Part shown: in pieces, positions 8,077-19,522 of the stretch
How the letters are laid out: each line of letters begins with the position of its first letter
Position numbering within the stretch: position 1 is the first letter of the stretch
Assembly (NCBI GenBank): GCA_000721275.1
Contig: JOFO01000023.1
Location: 1 to 64,000, forward strand
Origin: Microtetraspora glauca
GTDB taxonomy: Bacteria; Actinomycetota; Actinomycetes; Streptomycetales; Streptomycetaceae
DNA: 64,000 bases
Reading direction: 5' to 3'
Translations under genes and position numbers: made by a program
Notes under the pieces: model-generated
Databases searched by the model: none
Told to the model about the DNA's origin: nothing
What the model saw: the letters and a program-made list of their open reading frames with translations, nothing else

Positions 8077-9249
8077 TCACGCTCCCTTCGCCGCCTGGAA
8101 CAGCTCGGCCCTGGGGTCCGTGGAGGCGGTCGCCTCCCGGTAGGTCTCCAGCGCCTCGCGGGCCTTGTCGTCGAGTTCGCCGGGCACCGCGACCTCCACC
8201 GTCACCAGCAGGTCGCCGCGCGTCCCGTCCTTGCGGACCGCGCCCTTGCCGCGGGCGCGCATGGTCCGGCCGTTGGGGGTGCCGGCGGGCAGCTTCAGCG
8301 TGACCGGGGGTCCGCCGAGGGTCGGCACCTTGATGTCGCCGCCGAGCGCCGCCTCCGGGTAGGAGACGGGCACGGTGATGGTGAGGTTGTCGTCCTTGCG
8401 GCCGAAGACCGGGTGGGCGTCGACGTGCACCACGACGAACAGGTCGCCGTTCGGCCCGCCGCGCTCGCCCGGGGCGCCCTTGCCGCGCAGCCGGATCTTC
8501 TGCCCGTCGGAGACGCCCGCCGGGATCCGGACCTGCATGGTCCGCGAGGACTTGGCCCGGCCGGAGCCCTTGCAGACCTCGCAGGGGTTCTCGGCGATCA
8601 GGCCGCGGCCCTTGCAGTCCACGCACGGGTCGGTCAGCGAGAAGCCGCCGCCGCTGCCGCGCGAGACCTGTCCGGTGCCGACGCAGGTCGGGCACACCCG
8701 GGGGGTGCCGTTCTTGTCGCCGGTGCCGGAACAGGCCGTGCAGGGCTGCTGGCTGGACATCCGCAGGGGCACGGTCGCGCCCTCGATGGCCTCGGTGAAG
8801 CTGAGCGTCACCTCGGACTCGATGTCCTGGCCCCGGCGGGGCTGGGTGCGGGCACCCGCGCCGCCGCCGCGGTTGAACAGTCCGCCGAAGACGTCCCCGA
8901 GGCCGCCACCGCCGAAACCGCCGGCCCCACCCTGGGCACCGCCGAAGAGGTCGCCCAGGTCGAAGTTGAACGAGCCGCCCGCGCCGGGACCGCCGGCCCG
9001 GAAGCCGCCGTTCCCGAACAGCGCGCGCGCCTCGTCGTACTCCTTGCGCTTCTTGGGGTCGCCGAGGACGTCGTTCGCCTCGGAGATCTCTTTGAAGCGC
9101 TCCTCCGCCTTGGTGTCGCCCTTGTTGGCGTCCGGATGGTTCTCGCGGGCGAGCTTCCGGTACGCCTTCTTGATCTCGGCCTCGGTGGCGTCCTTGGGGA
9201 CGCCGAGGACCTTGTAGTAGTCCTTCTCGACGAAGTCCTTCGTGCTCAT
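8077..9249 (-). CDS. dnaJ: Chaperone DnaJ
   Basis: The Hsp40 co-chaperone that delivers substrates to DnaK and stimulates its ATPase; 390 residues. The J domain is at about 10-75, with the HPD motif at residues 38-40. A long G/F region (about 80-145, GGFGGGGLGDVFGGLF) follows, then four zinc-finger repeats CTACSGTG, CPTCVGTG, CVDCKGRG and CEVCKGSG, and the two C-terminal substrate-binding barrels. All domains of a type I DnaJ are present. The gene is third in the dnaK-grpE-dnaJ-hspR operon, 33 bases after grpE. Confidence 0.97.
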   Translation of the reverse strand: MSTKDFVEKDYYKVLGVPKDATEAEIKKAYRKLARENHPDANKGDTKAEERFKEISEANDVLGDPKKRKEYDEARALFGNGGFRAGGPGAGGSFNFDLGDLFGGAQGGAGGFGGGGLGDVFGGLFNRGGGAGARTQPRRGQDIESEVTLSFTEAIEGATVPLRMSSQQPCTACSGTGDKNGTPRVCPTCVGTGQVSRGSGGGFSLTDPCVDCKGRGLIAENPCEVCKGSGRAKSSRTMQVRIPAGVSDGQKIRLRGKGAPGERGGPNGDLFVVVHVDAHPVFGRKDDNLTITVPVSYPEAALGGDIKVPTLGGPPVTLKLPAGTPNGRTMRARGKGAVRKDGTRGDLLVTVEVAVPGELDDKAREALETYREATASTDPRAELFQAAKGA

Positions 9250-9282
9250 CGACGTCCCTCCTCCCGCACGCGGGTACGGCTG

Positions 9283-11869
<2,587 letters not shown>

Positions 11870-12020
11870 TCTTCGCCCGTTCCGTCGCTCAAAGAGACGC
11901 AGAGGGCGCGTCGCTGCCTGACGCGGAGCCCCGGAGGTGGCAGAGTCCTGATGCCCTTTGCCGGGCAAAGCAGGCATATCCCACGAACATCCCATGATCT
12001 CAGCCGGAGGGTTCCGGGGC

Positions 12021-12542
12021 ATGACGGCGAACCACCGCAGTGTCGACCTCAAGCGGGCCTTCGACCTCGTGGGGGGCACGGCGCTGCTGGTGCTGCTCTC
12101 CCCCGTCCTCGCCGCGACCGCGCTCCTGCTCTCGCTCGCCCAGGAGGGCCCCGCCCTGCGCCGCCGCACGGTCGCCGGACGGCACGGGCGCCCCTTCACG
12201 ATGCTGACCTTCCGGACCCGCAGTCCGCTGGCGGCGCTGCCGCTGCTGCTGCACGTCGTCCGGGGCCAGATGTCGCTCGTCGGCCCCTGCCCGCTCTCCC
12301 CCACCCACCGGGAGTGCGTCGGCGAGGCCCGGCGCCGGCTCTCGGTCCGCCCCGGCGTCACCGGACCCTGGCAGATCAGCGACCGCTCCGACCTGCCGTG
12401 GGAGGAACGCGAGCTGCTGGACCTCCACTATGTGGACCACCACTGGCTCGGCATGGATCTGGCCGTTCTGGCGCGTACGCTTCCAGCAGTCCGCCGTCGT
12501 CGTCTCCGGCGCGCCCCGGCCCGTCCGGCAAGGCTTGCCTGA
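12021..12542 (+). CDS. Bacterial sugar transferase (WcaJ/undecaprenyl-phosphate type)
   Basis: The start is chosen at the ATG after GGAGG, giving 173 residues; an ATG at 11958 would add 21 unconserved residues. The pattern is that of polyprenyl-phosphate glycosyl-1-phosphate transferases: KRAFDLVGGTALLVLLSPVLAATALLLSL (re-entrant membrane helix), RRTVAGRHGRPFTMLTFRT, GQMSLVGPCPLSPTH, RPGVTGPWQIS and DLHYVDHHW. Such enzymes move a sugar phosphate from a UDP-sugar to a lipid carrier at the inner face of the membrane, starting exopolysaccharide synthesis. It is short, comprising only the catalytic core. No other polysaccharide genes are near, so the glycan is unknown. Confidence 0.8.
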   Translation: MTANHRSVDLKRAFDLVGGTALLVLLSPVLAATALLLSLAQEGPALRRRTVAGRHGRPFTMLTFRTRSPLAALPLLLHVVRGQMSLVGPCPLSPTHRECVGEARRRLSVRPGVTGPWQISDRSDLPWEERELLDLHYVDHHWLGMDLAVLARTLPAVRRRRLRRAPARPARLA

Positions 12543-12699
12543 GCGACACAGATCACCGCGAGGTCCGCTACAAGTGGAGCGCCCCGCCCGGTAATCTCAG
12601 CACGGACTAGATAAGTTACCGCTTAGTAGGCTCAGGGCGAGGGTGAGGCGAGGAAGAGGCCGCGCCAGCCGCGCCCCAGGCCCGCCCGAGGAGCCCGTC

Positions 12700-14958
12700 A
12701 TGCAACTCGCCGCGATCATCGTGTCGCTGACGCTGACCGTGGTCGGCGTTGCCCTGCTCGCTCGCGCCATCGGCCAGTTCGTCCGGTACTTCAAGCTCGG
12801 CCAGCCGGTCCCGGCCGGCACCCGTACCGACAACCCCTACCAGCGCAGCGTGACGCTGGTCCGGGAGTTCCTGGGCCACACCCGGATGAACCGCTGGGGG
12901 ATCGTCGGCTTCGCCCACTGGTTCGTCGCCATCGGCTTCCTGACCCTGCCGCCGACCATCGTCACGGCGTACGGCCAGCTCTTCCAGGCCGACTGGACGC
13001 TGCCGGTCATCGGCGGCTTCGTGCCGTACGAGATGTACATCGAGTTCATCGGCTCGATGACCATCCTCGGCATCGCCACCCTGATGGTCATCCGGCTGCT
13101 GAACCTGCCGTCCCGCCCCGGCCGCAAGTCCCGCTTCGCCGGCTCCAAGGCCGGCCAGGCGTACTTCGTCGAGTGGGTCATCCTCACCATCGGCCTGGCC
13201 ATCTACGTGCTGCGCGGCCTGGAAGGCGCCCTGCACCACGTCGACCACTACGAGGCCGCCTACTTCGCCTCGTACCCGCTGGTCCTGCTCTTCAAGGGCA
13301 TGTCGGTGGCGACGCTCCAGACGCTCGTCTACCTCTTCGCCATGATCAAGCTCAGCACCACCATGATCTGGATGATCACGGTCTCGCTGAACACCAACAT
13401 GGGCGTCGCCTGGCACCGCTTCCTCGGCTTCCCGAACATCTGGTTCAAGCGCAACGCCACCGGCGAGACCGCCCTCGGCGCGCTCCAGCCGATGACGACC
13501 GGCGGCAAGCCGATCGACTTCGAGGACCCGGGCGAGGACGACGTCTACGGCGTCTCCCAGGTCGAGCAGTTCTCCTGGAAGGGCCTCCTCGACTTCTCCA
13601 CCTGCACCGAGTGCGGCCGCTGCCAGTCGCAGTGCCCCGCCTGGAACACCGGCAAGCCCCTCTCCCCCAAGCTCCTGATCATGTCGCTGCGCGACCACGC
13701 GCACGCCAAGGCGCCGTACCTGCTGGCGGGCGGCGGCAAGGACATGGAGGGCAACGAGAAGGCCACGGCCGAGCAGCTGAAGGACGTCCCCGCCTCGGCC
13801 CTGGCCGAGGCCGAGCGCCCGCTGATCGGCACCGTCGAGGAGAACGGCGTCATCGACCCGGACGTCCTGTGGTCCTGCACCACCTGCGGCGCCTGCGTCG
13901 AGCAGTGCCCGGTCGACATCGAGCACATCGACCACATCGTCGACATGCGCCGCTACCAGGTCATGATCGAGTCCGCCTTCCCGTCGGAGGCCGGCACGAT
14001 GCTGAAGAACCTGGAGAAGAAGGGCAACCCCTGGGGCCTGGCCAAGAAGCAGCGCGTCGAGTGGACCAAGGAGGTCGACTTCGAGGTCCCGATCGTCGGC
14101 AAGGACGTCGAGGACCTGTCCGAGGTCGACTACCTCTACTGGGTCGGCTGCGCCGGCGCCCTGGAGGACCGCGCCAAGAAGACCACCAAGGCCTTCGCGG
14201 AGCTGCTGCACATCGCGGGCGTCAAGTTCGCGATCATGGGCGGCGAGGAGAAGTGCACGGGTGACTCCCCGCGCCGTCTGGGCAACGAGCCGCTGTTCCA
14301 GCAGCTCGGCCAGGAGAACGTCGCCATGCTGAACATGGCGTTCGGCGAGGACGACGAGGACGAGTCGACGAAGAAGCCGAAGTCGGCCAAGAAGATCGTC
14401 TCGACCTGCCCGCACTGCTTCAACACCATCGCCAACGAGTACCCGCAGCTCGGCGGCGAGTACGAGGTCATCCACCACACCCAGCTGCTCCAGCACCTCA
14501 TCGACGAGGGCAGGCTGATCCCGGTGACCCCGGTCGACGGCCTCATCACCTACCACGACCCGTGCTACCTGGGCCGGCACAACAAGGTCTACACGCCGCC
14601 GCGCGAGATCATGTCCGCCGTCCCCGGCCTGCGCCAGCAGGAGATGCACCGCCACAAGGAGCGCGGCTTCTGCTGCGGCGCCGGCGGCGCGCGGATGTGG
14701 ATGGAGGAGCGGATCGGCAAGCGCATCAACACCGAGCGCGTCGACGAGGCGCTGTCCCTCAACCCGGACATCGTCTCCACCGCCTGCCCGTTCTGCCTCG
14801 TCATGCTCACGGACTCCGTGAACGGCAAGAAGAACGACGGCAAGGCGAAGGAATCGCTCCAGGTCGTGGACGTGGCCCAGCTGCTGCTGGACTCGGTGAA
14901 GACCCCGGTCGACCCCGAGCCGGAGACCCCGGCGGAGGAGCCGGAGCCGGTCGCGTAA
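12700..14958 (+). CDS. Membrane Fe-S oxidoreductase, EtfD/heterodisulfide-reductase-like
   Basis: A protein of 752 residues from ATG 12700 (GAGGAG upstream). The N-terminal half (about 1-290) has five to six membrane helices of the nitrate-reductase-gamma/HdrE type, followed by two 4Fe-4S binding motifs (CTECGRCQSQCP and CTTCGACVEQCP). The C-terminal half carries CCG domains (CTGDSPRRLG, STCPHCFNTIANEYP, HDPCYLGRHNKVY, GFCCGAGGARMWMEE, TACPFCLVML). In mycobacteria the same architecture (EtfD) passes electrons from ETF, and hence from acyl-CoA dehydrogenases, to menaquinone. That is the likely role here. It stands alone and ends at a strong terminator. Confidence 0.88.
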   Translation: MQLAAIIVSLTLTVVGVALLARAIGQFVRYFKLGQPVPAGTRTDNPYQRSVTLVREFLGHTRMNRWGIVGFAHWFVAIGFLTLPPTIVTAYGQLFQADWTLPVIGGFVPYEMYIEFIGSMTILGIATLMVIRLLNLPSRPGRKSRFAGSKAGQAYFVEWVILTIGLAIYVLRGLEGALHHVDHYEAAYFASYPLVLLFKGMSVATLQTLVYLFAMIKLSTTMIWMITVSLNTNMGVAWHRFLGFPNIWFKRNATGETALGALQPMTTGGKPIDFEDPGEDDVYGVSQVEQFSWKGLLDFSTCTECGRCQSQCPAWNTGKPLSPKLLIMSLRDHAHAKAPYLLAGGGKDMEGNEKATAEQLKDVPASALAEAERPLIGTVEENGVIDPDVLWSCTTCGACVEQCPVDIEHIDHIVDMRRYQVMIESAFPSEAGTMLKNLEKKGNPWGLAKKQRVEWTKEVDFEVPIVGKDVEDLSEVDYLYWVGCAGALEDRAKKTTKAFAELLHIAGVKFAIMGGEEKCTGDSPRRLGNEPLFQQLGQENVAMLNMAFGEDDEDESTKKPKSAKKIVSTCPHCFNTIANEYPQLGGEYEVIHHTQLLQHLIDEGRLIPVTPVDGLITYHDPCYLGRHNKVYTPPREIMSAVPGLRQQEMHRHKERGFCCGAGGARMWMEERIGKRINTERVDEALSLNPDIVSTACPFCLVMLTDSVNGKKNDGKAKESLQVVDVAQLLLDSVKTPVDPEPETPAEEPEPVA

Positions 14959-14974
14959 GACGATGTAAGACCAT

Positions 14975-15013
14975 GAGAAAGGGCCGTCCCACCCGGTGGG
15001 ACGGCCCTTTCTC
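14975..15013. terminator. Bidirectional terminator hairpin
   Basis: A near-continuous stem GAGAAAGGGCCGTCCCACC against its complement, ending CCCTTTCTC, between the EtfD-like gene and the convergent secreted-protein gene. The U-rich ends on both strands make it a good intrinsic terminator. Confidence 0.9.
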
Positions 15014-15019
15014 ACGCTC

Positions 15020-15682
15020 TCAGCGCTGCTGGGCGTGGGCGTGGTACGTCGCGACGAGCCTGCCGTTCAGGTCGTAGACCCAGCTGTCGCCGCCCTGCTT
15101 CGGGGCGTCGATGACGACGAAGCGGTACGGGTGCTTGCCGGGCTGCACGGCGAGCTTGTACGTCCAGCCGTGGTGCCGGACGGTGAGGTGCTGCGCGTCG
15201 ACGGTGGCGAGGCGCTTGCCGTTGACGGCGGCGACCTGGACGCGCGGGCCGTCCTTGACGTTCTTGGCGAAGGTGGCGACGGTCCCGTCGGGAAGCGCGA
15301 CCTGCGCAGGCTTCGGGTCCGGCTGGGGCGCGGGGACCCGGTCCAGCCACGAGCGGACGGTCCCGTCGGGGCGGAGCACGATGTGGAGCCCGTTGTTCTC
15401 CCCGTACGCGGGCTTCCCGTCGGTGCTGCGGAGGGTGCCGAGCAGCTGCCCGCCCCCGTAGACGTCGGCGGAGAAGCGCCCGGGACCGTCCTGGTACACC
15501 TTGGCGAGCGAGCCGTCGGCGAGGTCGACGTTCCGCCAGAAGACAGCCTGGCCGGCAGGCGCCTGGTCACTCACGGCCTGGTCGCTCGCGAAGGCGGCGG
15601 CGGCCGGGAGGAGGAGGGCGGCGGAGGTGCCGGCGGCGACGGCGGCGGTACGGAGGACGCGGGCACGGCGGTTGAGGCGCAT
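15020..15682 (-). CDS. Secreted protein of unknown function
   Basis: The protein has 220 residues. The start MRLNRRARVLRTAAVAAG leads into a hydrophobic stretch and a likely AxA cleavage site (AAAAFASDQA, about residue 32). The mature part has repeated short beta segments (GRFSADVYGGGQLLGTLRSTDG, HIVLRPDGTVRSWLDR, GWTYKLAVQPGKHPYRFVVIDAP) and one Pro-rich linker near residue 118. No catalytic motif or cell-wall anchor is seen, and there are no cysteines. It is convergent with the EtfD-like gene. The family is not recognised beyond a Streptomyces-type exported hypothetical. Confidence 0.75.
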   Translation of the reverse strand: MRLNRRARVLRTAAVAAGTSAALLLPAAAAFASDQAVSDQAPAGQAVFWRNVDLADGSLAKVYQDGPGRFSADVYGGGQLLGTLRSTDGKPAYGENNGLHIVLRPDGTVRSWLDRVPAPQPDPKPAQVALPDGTVATFAKNVKDGPRVQVAAVNGKRLATVDAQHLTVRHHGWTYKLAVQPGKHPYRFVVIDAPKQGGDSWVYDLNGRLVATYHAHAQQR

Positions 15683-15874
15683 GGAGAACTCCAGGGGGTT
15701 TCGCTGCTGACCCCACCGACGCTACGGACCACACATTGAGGCGATACGTCCGTTTTGTAACAGCCGCCCGGCGCCCACCGCACGGCCCCGTCACGGCTCA
15801 GGGGTCCCCTAGGGGATGTCACAGGTCAGCCGCAATGGAGCGGGCCCGCCGCGGAAGCGGGTACGTTCAATGAC

Positions 15875-16711
15875 GTGGCTGGATTCAGGAACGGACGCGG
15901 CCGGGACAACCGCCCCCCGCAGCAGCATCGACCGCAGCAGGCGCCGTACGGGTACGACGCGCCCCCGCAGGGGTACCCGCCGCAGCAGCAGTGGCAGCAA
16001 CAGCCACCGCGGCAGCAGCAGCCGTACGGGGAGCCCGAGTACTTCGGCGACCCGCACGCGCAGCACCCGCACGCGGCGACGGCGAACAACCCGGGCCACA
16101 CCCAGATGTTCAGCGTCGACGACCCGTACGCCCAGCAGGGCGGCTACCAGGCGCCCCCGGCCCCTGCCGGCCCCCGGCTGCCCTGGAAGGCCCTCCTGAG
16201 CGGCATCGTGCTGCGCCCGGCGGACACCTTCCTCCAGATGCGCGACCACGCGGTGTGGGGCCCGGCGCTGATCGTCACCTTCCTCTACGGCCTGCTGGCG
16301 ATCTTCGGCTTCGACCAGGCCCGCGACGAGGTGCTGAACGCGACGATCTCCAGCACCATCCCGTACGTGCTGATGACCGGCGTCGGCTTCGTCCTCGCCG
16401 GCCTGATCCTGGGCGCGGTCACCCACACCCTCGCCCGCCAGCTCGGCGGCGACGGCACCTGGCAGCCCACGGTCGGCCTGTCGATGCTGATCATGTCGCT
16501 CACCGACGCCCCCCGCCTCCTCTTCGCCCTCTTCCTGGGCGGCGAGAACGGCCTGGTCCAGATGATCGGCTGGGTCACCTGGGGCGCGGCCGGCGCGCTC
16601 TTCACCCTCATGGTCGGCCGCTCCCACGACCTCCCGTGGCCCAAGGCCCTGGGCGCCTCCGCGATCCAGCTGATCGCCCTGCTGAGCCTGATCAAACTGG
16701 GCACGCTGTAG
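15875..16711 (+). CDS. Yip1-family membrane protein
   Basis: The protein has 278 residues from a GTG start. The first 95 residues are Pro/Gln/Tyr-rich and probably disordered (repeats of PPQQ, QQQP and YGEP). The C-terminal part contains about five membrane helices, beginning LPWKALLSGIVLRPADTFLQMRDH and including LIVTFLYGLLAIFGFDQARDEV, YVLMTGVGFVLAGLILGAVTH and LIGWVTWGAAGALFTLMVG-like segments. This organisation matches Yip1/YIP-domain membrane proteins common in actinomycetes, whose function in bacteria is unknown. A terminator follows, and the next gene is convergent. Confidence 0.8.
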   Translation: MAGFRNGRGRDNRPPQQHRPQQAPYGYDAPPQGYPPQQQWQQQPPRQQQPYGEPEYFGDPHAQHPHAATANNPGHTQMFSVDDPYAQQGGYQAPPAPAGPRLPWKALLSGIVLRPADTFLQMRDHAVWGPALIVTFLYGLLAIFGFDQARDEVLNATISSTIPYVLMTGVGFVLAGLILGAVTHTLARQLGGDGTWQPTVGLSMLIMSLTDAPRLLFALFLGGENGLVQMIGWVTWGAAGALFTLMVGRSHDLPWPKALGASAIQLIALLSLIKLGTL

Positions 16712-16730
16712 CCCGCACGCACCCGCACAC

Positions 16731-16768
16731 GAAAGAGCCCCCACCGAACACCCGGCGGGGGCTCTTTC
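16731..16768. terminator. Bidirectional terminator hairpin
   Basis: A 12-bp perfect stem, GAAAGAGCCCCC (16731-16742) with GGGGGCTCTTTC (16757-16768), between the Yip1 gene and the convergent phosphoribosyltransferase gene. Confidence 0.85.
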
Positions 16769-16784
16769 ACGTGTCGATGTGCCC

Positions 16785-17282
16785 TCAGGCGTCGAGGACC
16801 TGGCCCTCGCGCTTGACGACGGGGGGCTCGACGGACCAGGGGAAGTTGATCCACTCGTCCGTCTTCTTCCAGACGTACTCGCACTTCACGAGGGAGTGGG
16901 ACTTCTCGTAGATGACGGCGGAGCGGACCTCGGCGACGTGGTCGACGCAGAAGTCGTGGACGAGCTTGAGGGTCTTGCCGGTGTCGGCGACGTCGTCGGC
17001 GATCAGGACCTTCTTGTCGGAGAAGTCGATCGCGTTCGGGACGGGCGCGAGCATGACCGGCATCTCGAGGGTCGTCCCCACGCCGGTGTAGAACTCCACG
17101 TTCACGAGGTGGATGTTCTTGCAGTCCAGCGCGTAGGCGAGCCCGCCGGCGACGAAGACGCCGCCGCGGGCGATCGACAGCACGATGTCGGGCTCGTAGC
17201 CGTCGTCGGCGATGGTCTGGGCGAGCTCGCGGACGGCGGTCCCGAAGCCCTCGTACGTCAGGTTCTCGCGTACTTCACTCAT
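16785..17282 (-). CDS. Purine-type phosphoribosyltransferase
   Basis: A 165-residue type I PRTase. The PRPP-binding loop is VLIADDVADTGKTL (about 93-106). IVLSIARGGVFVAGGLAYAL supplies the PPi loop, and KTDEWINFPWSV is the C-terminal hood motif seen in xanthine/guanine-type enzymes. It probably salvages hypoxanthine, guanine or xanthine with PRPP, although similar proteins are annotated only as phosphoribosyltransferase. The start MSEVRENLTYEGFG lies 14 bases after the dcd stop, so the two nucleotide-metabolism genes form one unit. Confidence 0.85.
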   Translation of the reverse strand: MSEVRENLTYEGFGTAVRELAQTIADDGYEPDIVLSIARGGVFVAGGLAYALDCKNIHLVNVEFYTGVGTTLEMPVMLAPVPNAIDFSDKKVLIADDVADTGKTLKLVHDFCVDHVAEVRSAVIYEKSHSLVKCEYVWKKTDEWINFPWSVEPPVVKREGQVLDA

Positions 17283-17296
17283 GTCCGGCTACCGCC

Positions 17297-17872
17297 TCAC
17301 ACCTGGGTCCGATGGAAGTTCATGTACGAGCGGGAGGCCGTCGGCCCCCGCTGGCCCTGGTACCGGGAGCCGTACCGCTCGCTGCCGTACGGGAACTCGG
17401 CGGGCGAGCTCAGCCGGAACATGCACAGCTGCCCGATCTTCATCCCCGGCCAGAGCTTGATGGGGAGGGTCGCGAGGTTCGACAGCTCCAGCGTCACGTG
17501 CCCCGAGAAGCCGGGGTCGATGAACCCGGCGGTGGAGTGCGTGACGAGCCCGAGCCGCCCGAGGGAACTCTTCCCCTCCAGCCGGGACGCGATGTCGTCC
17601 GGCAGGGTGATGACCTCGTAGGTCGAGGCGAGCACGAACTCGCCGGGGTGCAGGATGAACGCCTCGTCGCCCTCCGGCTCCACCTCGCGCGTCAGATCGA
17701 GCTGCTCGATGGCCGGATCGATGTGCGGGTAGCGGTGGTTCTCGAACACCCGGAAGAAGCGGTCGAGACGCACGTCGATGCTGGACGGCTGCACCATGGA
17801 TTCGTCGTACGGGTCGATGCGCACCCGCCCGGCGTCGATCTCGGCCCGGATGTCCTTGTCTGAGAGAAGCAC
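17297..17872 (-). CDS. dcd: dCTP deaminase
   Basis: Deaminates dCTP to dUTP for thymidylate synthesis. It has 191 residues, the usual length of the actinobacterial enzyme, from the GTG giving [19 protein letters not shown]. Signature segments are [58 protein letters not shown] with the catalytic Glu in the following [17 protein letters not shown] region, and the C-terminal [21 protein letters not shown] cap. The ORF can be extended upstream by 12 codons without conserved sequence, so the GTG is preferred. It precedes the phosphoribosyltransferase gene on the same strand. Confidence 0.96.
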   Translation of the reverse strand: MLLSDKDIRAEIDAGRVRIDPYDESMVQPSSIDVRLDRFFRVFENHRYPHIDPAIEQLDLTREVEPEGDEAFILHPGEFVLASTYEVITLPDDIASRLEGKSSLGRLGLVTHSTAGFIDPGFSGHVTLELSNLATLPIKLWPGMKIGQLCMFRLSSPAEFPYGSERYGSRYQGQRGPTASRSYMNFHRTQV

Positions 17873-17933
17873 GCCCCCACGATACGCAGAGGGCGCGAGC
17901 CGCCCCAATCGGGACCGCCCGCGCCCGCCCAGG

Positions 17934-18107
17934 TCAGCGCTGCCGCGCCTCCACCGGCACCGCCTGCCTCAGCCGCGCGCACCGCGGGCACCGGAGGAGC
18001 CGCCCGGGCCCGATCCGCCCGGCACCGAGCTGCTGAAGCGGAAACGAGGCGGTACTGAACACGTGCCCTTCGGCACAGCGGACGACGGTGCGCTCCACGG
18101 AACCCAT
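17934..18107 (-). CDS. Small zinc-ribbon-like protein
   Basis: The product has 57 residues from an ATG ([17 protein letters not shown]) with an AAGGGA site. The pattern CAEGH...CPRC (Cys, His, then a CxxC knuckle: [13 protein letters not shown] ... [14 protein letters not shown]) suggests one zinc-binding ribbon. It is strongly basic and lacks membrane segments. This tiny protein resembles one common in Streptomyces next to tRNA-Gly and dcd; no function is known to me. Its own promoter region lies towards the tRNA gene. Confidence 0.6.
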   Translation of the reverse strand: MGSVERTVVRCAEGHVFSTASFPLQQLGAGRIGPGRLLRCPRCARLRQAVPVEARQR

Positions 18108-18272
18108 CAAGTCCCTTCCCCTACACACATGCTGGACGAGACAGCCACATTAGGGGATCAACAGGACAGCCCTCCACGCGGCACTCCGACCCGCCGAAGA
18201 GAGACGGACTACGCCACCCGTGGCGCATGGGGTACAGTGTGCAACGATGCGACCGGCTCATCCGGCCGCTGT

Positions 18273-18343
18273 GCGGATGTAGTTTAATGGTAGAACATGA
18301 GCTTCCCAAGCTTATAGCGCGGGTTCGATTCCCGTCATCCGCT
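18273..18343 (+). tRNA. tRNA-Gly, anticodon CCC
   Basis: The 71-base cloverleaf folds fully: acceptor GCGGATG/CATCCGC, D arm with GG in TTTAATGGTAGAAC, anticodon stem TGAGC/GCTTA with the 7-base loop TTCCCAA (anticodon CCC, reads GGG), and T arm GCGGG-TTCGATT-CCCGT. The discriminator base is T and CCA is not encoded. A terminator hairpin follows at 18349-18381. Its 3' half and the terminator are duplicated at 21600-21682. Confidence 0.97.
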
Positions 18344-18384
18344 CTTCCACGAAGCCCCAGGTCAGCGACCTGGGGCTTCGTCGT
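18303..18384. repeat. Left copy of tRNA 3'-end/terminator duplication (attL-like)
   Basis: An 82-base segment covering the anticodon loop, T arm, acceptor 3' side and terminator stem (acgaagccccaggtc, loop agc). It matches 21600-21682 with only two substitutions and one inserted base. This copy belongs to the intact tRNA. The arrangement is what integration into a tRNA 3' end leaves behind. Confidence 0.85.
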
Positions 18385-18402
18385 CGTCCAGGGCGGTGCC
18401 GC

Positions 18403-18879
18403 CTACGGGGAGTGCGGGAGTTCGGCGAGGAGGATCTTGGCGGCCTGGGTGACATTGCCGGCGTGGACGGCGCGGGCCATGGCCGTGCGGGCGGCCTCGG
18501 GCGTCGTGGCGGGCGGGACGACCATGAGGGAGAAGTGGTCGCCGTCGCCGCGGGTGATCAGCACGGTGTCGTCGCCGACGGGGAAGGAGTCGAGGTGCAC
18601 GACCCGGTCGTCGACGATCAGACGAACCGGGATGTCGTTCCAGGCCGAGGCGTCCAGGCCGACCCGGGTGAGGGGTCCGAGGTGTGCGGTCAGGGCGGTG
18701 ATCAGCGGCGGGAGTTCGCGCTCGACGTCGCGTGAGCGCGGCCACCAGGCCCCGTCGAGGAGACTCTGCCGGGACCCCGTCGTCTCCAGTCGGAGGAGCG
18801 CGGTGCCCGGTCCGACGGCCCGGTGGATCTCGTCCGGCAGGAGGCGCGGGGGTGTGCGGGGAATGTCTGTGTCGGTCAT
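18403..18879 (-). CDS. DUF5994-like protein
   Basis: The protein has 158 residues (MTDTDIPRTPPRLLPDEIH). It carries the block LLRLETTGSRQSLLDGAWWPRSRDVERELPPLITAL, which aligns closely with SLAGLLDGAWWPYTRDLAAELPPLAEAL in the gene at 20879. Both continue with a WNDIPVRL / PWPVALRK strand, a LDSFPVGDDTVLI / HVGWFIDQAPDTMILL strand, and the ending VPPATTPEAARTAMARA / IPPETEPSSAARLMTAA. The proteins are soluble, with no known catalytic residues. The family is common in Streptomyces; its function is unknown to me. The ribosome site is weak, so the start is not certain. Confidence 0.7.
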   Translation of the reverse strand: MTDTDIPRTPPRLLPDEIHRAVGPGTALLRLETTGSRQSLLDGAWWPRSRDVERELPPLITALTAHLGPLTRVGLDASAWNDIPVRLIVDDRVVHLDSFPVGDDTVLITRGDGDHFSLMVVPPATTPEAARTAMARAVHAGNVTQAAKILLAELPHSP

Positions 18880-19100
18880 GGTCGGTCCGTCCGTCCACGG
18901 GTGATGCCGCTGCCGCCCGGACCGGTGCCACGGCGGACGCCGGGCCGGTGAGCGGGGCGGCGGCCCCGTTCTTTCACCGTACTCCGGGAGGACCCGCGGA
19001 CGCGCCGTCCCCACCGCGGAACCGATCGGCGCCGGACTTCCGGACGTACCGTGGACGTACGGAGGCCTGACCCCAGCCCGGCCTCCGACGAGAAAGGACG

Positions 19101-19382
19101 GTGCCGTTCTTGGACCGCAGCGAGCCAGAAGCCGAGGCCCTGCCGCCGCCGGGGCACGCCGAAGTCCGCATCGTCGCCGCCACCCCGGACGCCGCACGGA
19201 TGGTGGCCGACGTCCTCCGCCGCTGCTTCGCCGGCGGCGAGCAGCGCAGCTATCCCGCCCCGGGCGGGGGCACCCGCCTCCACCTCACCGTCGACACCGC
19301 CCGCACCGCCGAACCGGCCCGGTCCTGGCTGGCCAGCAGCAGGCCCCCGAGCGGCGCCGGGCCCCACTCCGAGGAACCCTGA
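19101..19382 (+). CDS. Small conserved hypothetical protein
   Basis: The product has 93 residues from GTG 19101; a TTG at 19110 has better spacing from AAAGGA and may be the real start (LDRSEPEAEALPPPGHAEVR). The central part HAEVRIVAATPDAARMVADVLRRCF suggests one strand-helix unit, followed by a Gly/Pro loop, the strand RLHLTVDTAR and a helix. There is no signal peptide. The gene sits alone between a divergent DUF5994-like gene and the SpoIIE phosphatase gene. No function can be given. Confidence 0.5.
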   Translation: MPFLDRSEPEAEALPPPGHAEVRIVAATPDAARMVADVLRRCFAGGEQRSYPAPGGGTRLHLTVDTARTAEPARSWLASSRPPSGAGPHSEEP

Positions 19383-19522
19383 CCGGGCGACCGGAGCCGC
19401 CGGGCGCGCGTGGCATCCCCGGGCGCCGCGGAGCATCCTGGAAGCCGCACCACGATGCCGACGGATCGGCCCGTCGGCACCGGACCAGGGTGTCGCCCCG
19501 CCGCCCGCCTGGAGGCCCCCGG

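Noticed and set aside
15900..16060. Short CAG/CCGCAGCAG repeats in the 5' part of the Yip1 gene, checked as a tandem repeat or CRISPR
   Set aside because: They are irregular codon repeats for a Pro/Gln-rich coding tail; no spacers or uniform repeat unit. No CRISPR array was seen anywhere in the window.
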